A stretch of 6,466 nucleotides of DNA, taken from assembly GCA_044867875.1 (NCBI GenBank), contig JBIOVR010000548.1:1-6466 (forward strand). Direction: 5' to 3'. Origin of the DNA: VBAS01 sp044867875. Lineage in GTDB: Bacteria; Bacteroidota; Bacteroidia; Chitinophagales; Chitinophagaceae. The position numbers were made by a program, and so were the translations under genes. The stretch's first letter is position 1, and the number at the start of each line of letters is the position of its first letter. Of the stretch, positions 5,288 through 6,466 are shown piece after piece. The notes under the pieces were generated by a model. It worked only from the letters and a program-made list of their open reading frames with translations. It was not told the DNA's origin and made no database searches.

Positions 5288-6466
5288 ATGAGTATAGTTT
5301 ACCCCAAAACTCAAAGCACTATCAATGCTTTGATCCTGCTATTTACCAGTCTTTTTATTTCTTCTTTAAATAGTAATGCACAAACATATCCAACCGGGTT
5401 TCAACAAGTGCTTGTTGCAAATGGCATCAGCAATCCAACAGTAATGGCTTTTGCTCCGGATGGCCGCTTATTTGTTGCACAGCAATCCGGGGCATTGCGG
5501 ATAATTGAAAATGGTGTACTGCTTGCAACGCCAGCGATCACACTTAGTGTAAATTCATCAGGTGAAAGAGGATTACTTGGAATTGCTTTTGATCCAAATT
5601 TTACAACTAATAATTTTATTTATCTCTATTATACAATTTCTTCTGCAGCCAATAATCGTATCAGCAGATTTACAATGAGTGGTAATACAATTGTAGGAGG
5701 CAGTGAATCAGTAGTACTTACTCTGGATCCTTTAAGTAGTGCTACTAATCATAACGGTGGGACAATAGTGTTCGGGCCCGATGGAAAATTGTATGTGGGT
5801 ATTGGTGAGAATGCAAACAGTACTAATTCGCAAAACTTAGACACCTATCACGGAAAAATTTTACGGATCAATTCAGATGGCAGTGTGCCTGCAGGAAATC
5901 CATTTATTGGTGGCACAGCACAACGGCAAAGAGTTTGGGAATATGGCATGCGTAATCCTTACACACTTTCTATTCAACCAGGAACGGGTCGCATTTTTGT
6001 AAATGATGTAGGAGAGGTTACATGGGAAGAAGTGAATGATTGTACAACCGGTGGCGGTAATTATGGATGGCCAACTGCAGAAGGAGTAAGTAGCAATCCC
6101 GCTTTTACCAATCCAATTTACACTTATAGGCATGGTAGTGGTATTGGTTTTGGGTGTGCAATAACCGGTGGCACTTTTTTTAATCCAACTTCTACAAACT
6201 ATCCTTCGCAATACACCGGCAGATATTTCTTTTTAGATTTTTGTAATAACTGGATCGACATGCTTACGTTATCCGGTAGTACTGCAACAAGAACAAATTT
6301 TGCCTCATCAATTGCTGGTAGCCCTGTTGGTATGACCACAGGGCCAGATGGAAATCTTTATTTTCTTTCAAGAGCAAACAGCGGGGTGTATAAAATTACT
6401 TTTACGGGTTCTAATGCGCCGGTCATTACCACACAACCCCAAAGTATTAGTGTTGCCGAAGGAAAC
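5288..6466 (+). CDS. secreted PQQ-dependent sugar dehydrogenase-like protein, followed by Ig-like domain (3' end outside window)
   Basis: The frame is open from the ATG at 5288 to the last base: 393 residues with no stop. A signal peptide (hydrophobic stretch 13-26, cleavage likely after SNA at 31) marks it for export. Residues about 38-372 form a six-bladed beta-propeller of the soluble glucose/aldose-sugar dehydrogenase (GSDH/Hhip-like) family. The landmarks are RGLLGIAFDPNF (94-105); NHNGG (154-158), with His155 at the position of the catalytic base; FGPDGKLYVGIGE (162-174); HGKILRIN (188-195); EYGMRNPY (218-225), whose Arg-Asn pair corresponds to PQQ-contacting residues of soluble glucose dehydrogenase; DVGEVTWEEVN (240-250); and NYGWP (258-262). 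The closing blade reads GPDGNLYFLSRANSGVYKI. From residue 377, APVITTQPQSISVAEGN is the typical first strand of a bacterial Ig-like domain. The full protein is therefore larger, probably with more domains and perhaps a type IX secretion sorting tail, which cannot be seen. Oxidation of sugars with PQQ is inferred from the family. No PQQ biosynthesis genes are visible here. Confidence 0.87.
   Translation, partial: MSIVYPKTQSTINALILLFTSLFISSLNSNAQTYPTGFQQVLVANGISNPTVMAFAPDGRLFVAQQSGALRIIENGVLLATPAITLSVNSSGERGLLGIAFDPNFTTNNFIYLYYTISSAANNRISRFTMSGNTIVGGSESVVLTLDPLSSATNHNGGTIVFGPDGKLYVGIGENANSTNSQNLDTYHGKILRINSDGSVPAGNPFIGGTAQRQRVWEYGMRNPYTLSIQPGTGRIFVNDVGEVTWEEVNDCTTGGGNYGWPTAEGVSSNPAFTNPIYTYRHGSGIGFGCAITGGTFFNPTSTNYPSQYTGRYFFLDFCNNWIDMLTLSGSTATRTNFASSIAGSPVGMTTGPDGNLYFLSRANSGVYKITFTGSNAPVITTQPQSISVAEGN
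6416..6466 (+). other. start of an Ig-like domain, cut by the window edge
   Basis: The last 17 codons, residues 377-393 of the PQQ enzyme, match the opening strand of Ig-like modules seen in large secreted proteins of Bacteroidota and Verrucomicrobiota, which often begin with a P-x-I-T-x-Q-P-Q-S-x-x-V pattern and then Gly or Glu-Gly. The short length limits certainty. Confidence 0.6.

Noticed and set aside
5873..6211. A 112-residue open frame on the - strand inside the PQQ enzyme gene
   Set aside because: It is antisense to conserved propeller motifs (EYGMRNPY, NYGWP) and has an odd Cys/Thr-rich composition; it is a shadow.
1..6466. A novel defence, mobile or biosynthetic system
   Set aside because: Every long reading frame belongs to a common family, orientations alternate, and no integrase, transposase, terminal repeat, tRNA or cluster of co-directional unknown genes is present.

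Overview
The window looks like an ordinary stretch of chromosome from a member of the Bacteroidota, probably a Chitinophagaceae-like or related Sphingobacteriia-type bacterium. The clues are an AT-rich composition, start codons preceded by A-rich leaders with no Shine-Dalgarno motif at a usable distance, a TonB-dependent outer-membrane receptor followed by a head GIN (DUF2807) lipoprotein, a Bacteroidota-style promoter (TTG, then TAnnTTTG-like), and a secreted PQQ-type dehydrogenase that runs into an Ig-like module. The family-level placement is inference; no rRNA or tRNA is present to test it.

Layout from left to right. Positions 1-990 (+) hold the C-terminal 329 residues of a TonB-dependent receptor whose start lies outside the window. 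After 28 bases, 1019-1735 (+) encodes a lipoprotein with seven regularly spaced (I/L)SG(T/S)G turns; the two genes look like one operon. A hairpin at about 1770-1807 ends it and probably also ends the convergent gene 1803-2849 (-), an LLM-class (luciferase-like) FMN-dependent monooxygenase. A 79-base divergent region with a recognisable promoter separates this from 2929-4206 (+), a secreted serine hydrolase of the beta-lactamase class C/EstB type. That gene converges, with only 12 bases between stop codons, on 4219-5145 (-), a membrane-anchored alpha/beta hydrolase. A 142-base divergent region with two small dyads follows. Then 5288-6466 (+) encodes the first 393 residues of a secreted PQQ-dependent sugar dehydrogenase-like beta-propeller; it is cut by the right edge just as an Ig-like domain begins.

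Apart from the receptor-lipoprotein pair, the genes alternate in orientation and appear to be single transcription units. Most products are predicted to act at or outside the inner membrane: the receptor in the outer membrane, the lipoprotein in a membrane leaflet, the serine hydrolase in the periplasm or outside, the alpha/beta hydrolase anchored at the inner membrane, and the PQQ enzyme secreted. Only the LLM oxidoreductase looks cytoplasmic. There is no evidence for a shared pathway, and I see no mobile element, CRISPR array, RNA gene, prophage or defence system. I did not find an undescribed system here. The best second looks are the stepwise-shortening solenoid repeat of the GIN lipoprotein, the truncated multidomain PQQ protein, and the dyad just upstream of its start codon.
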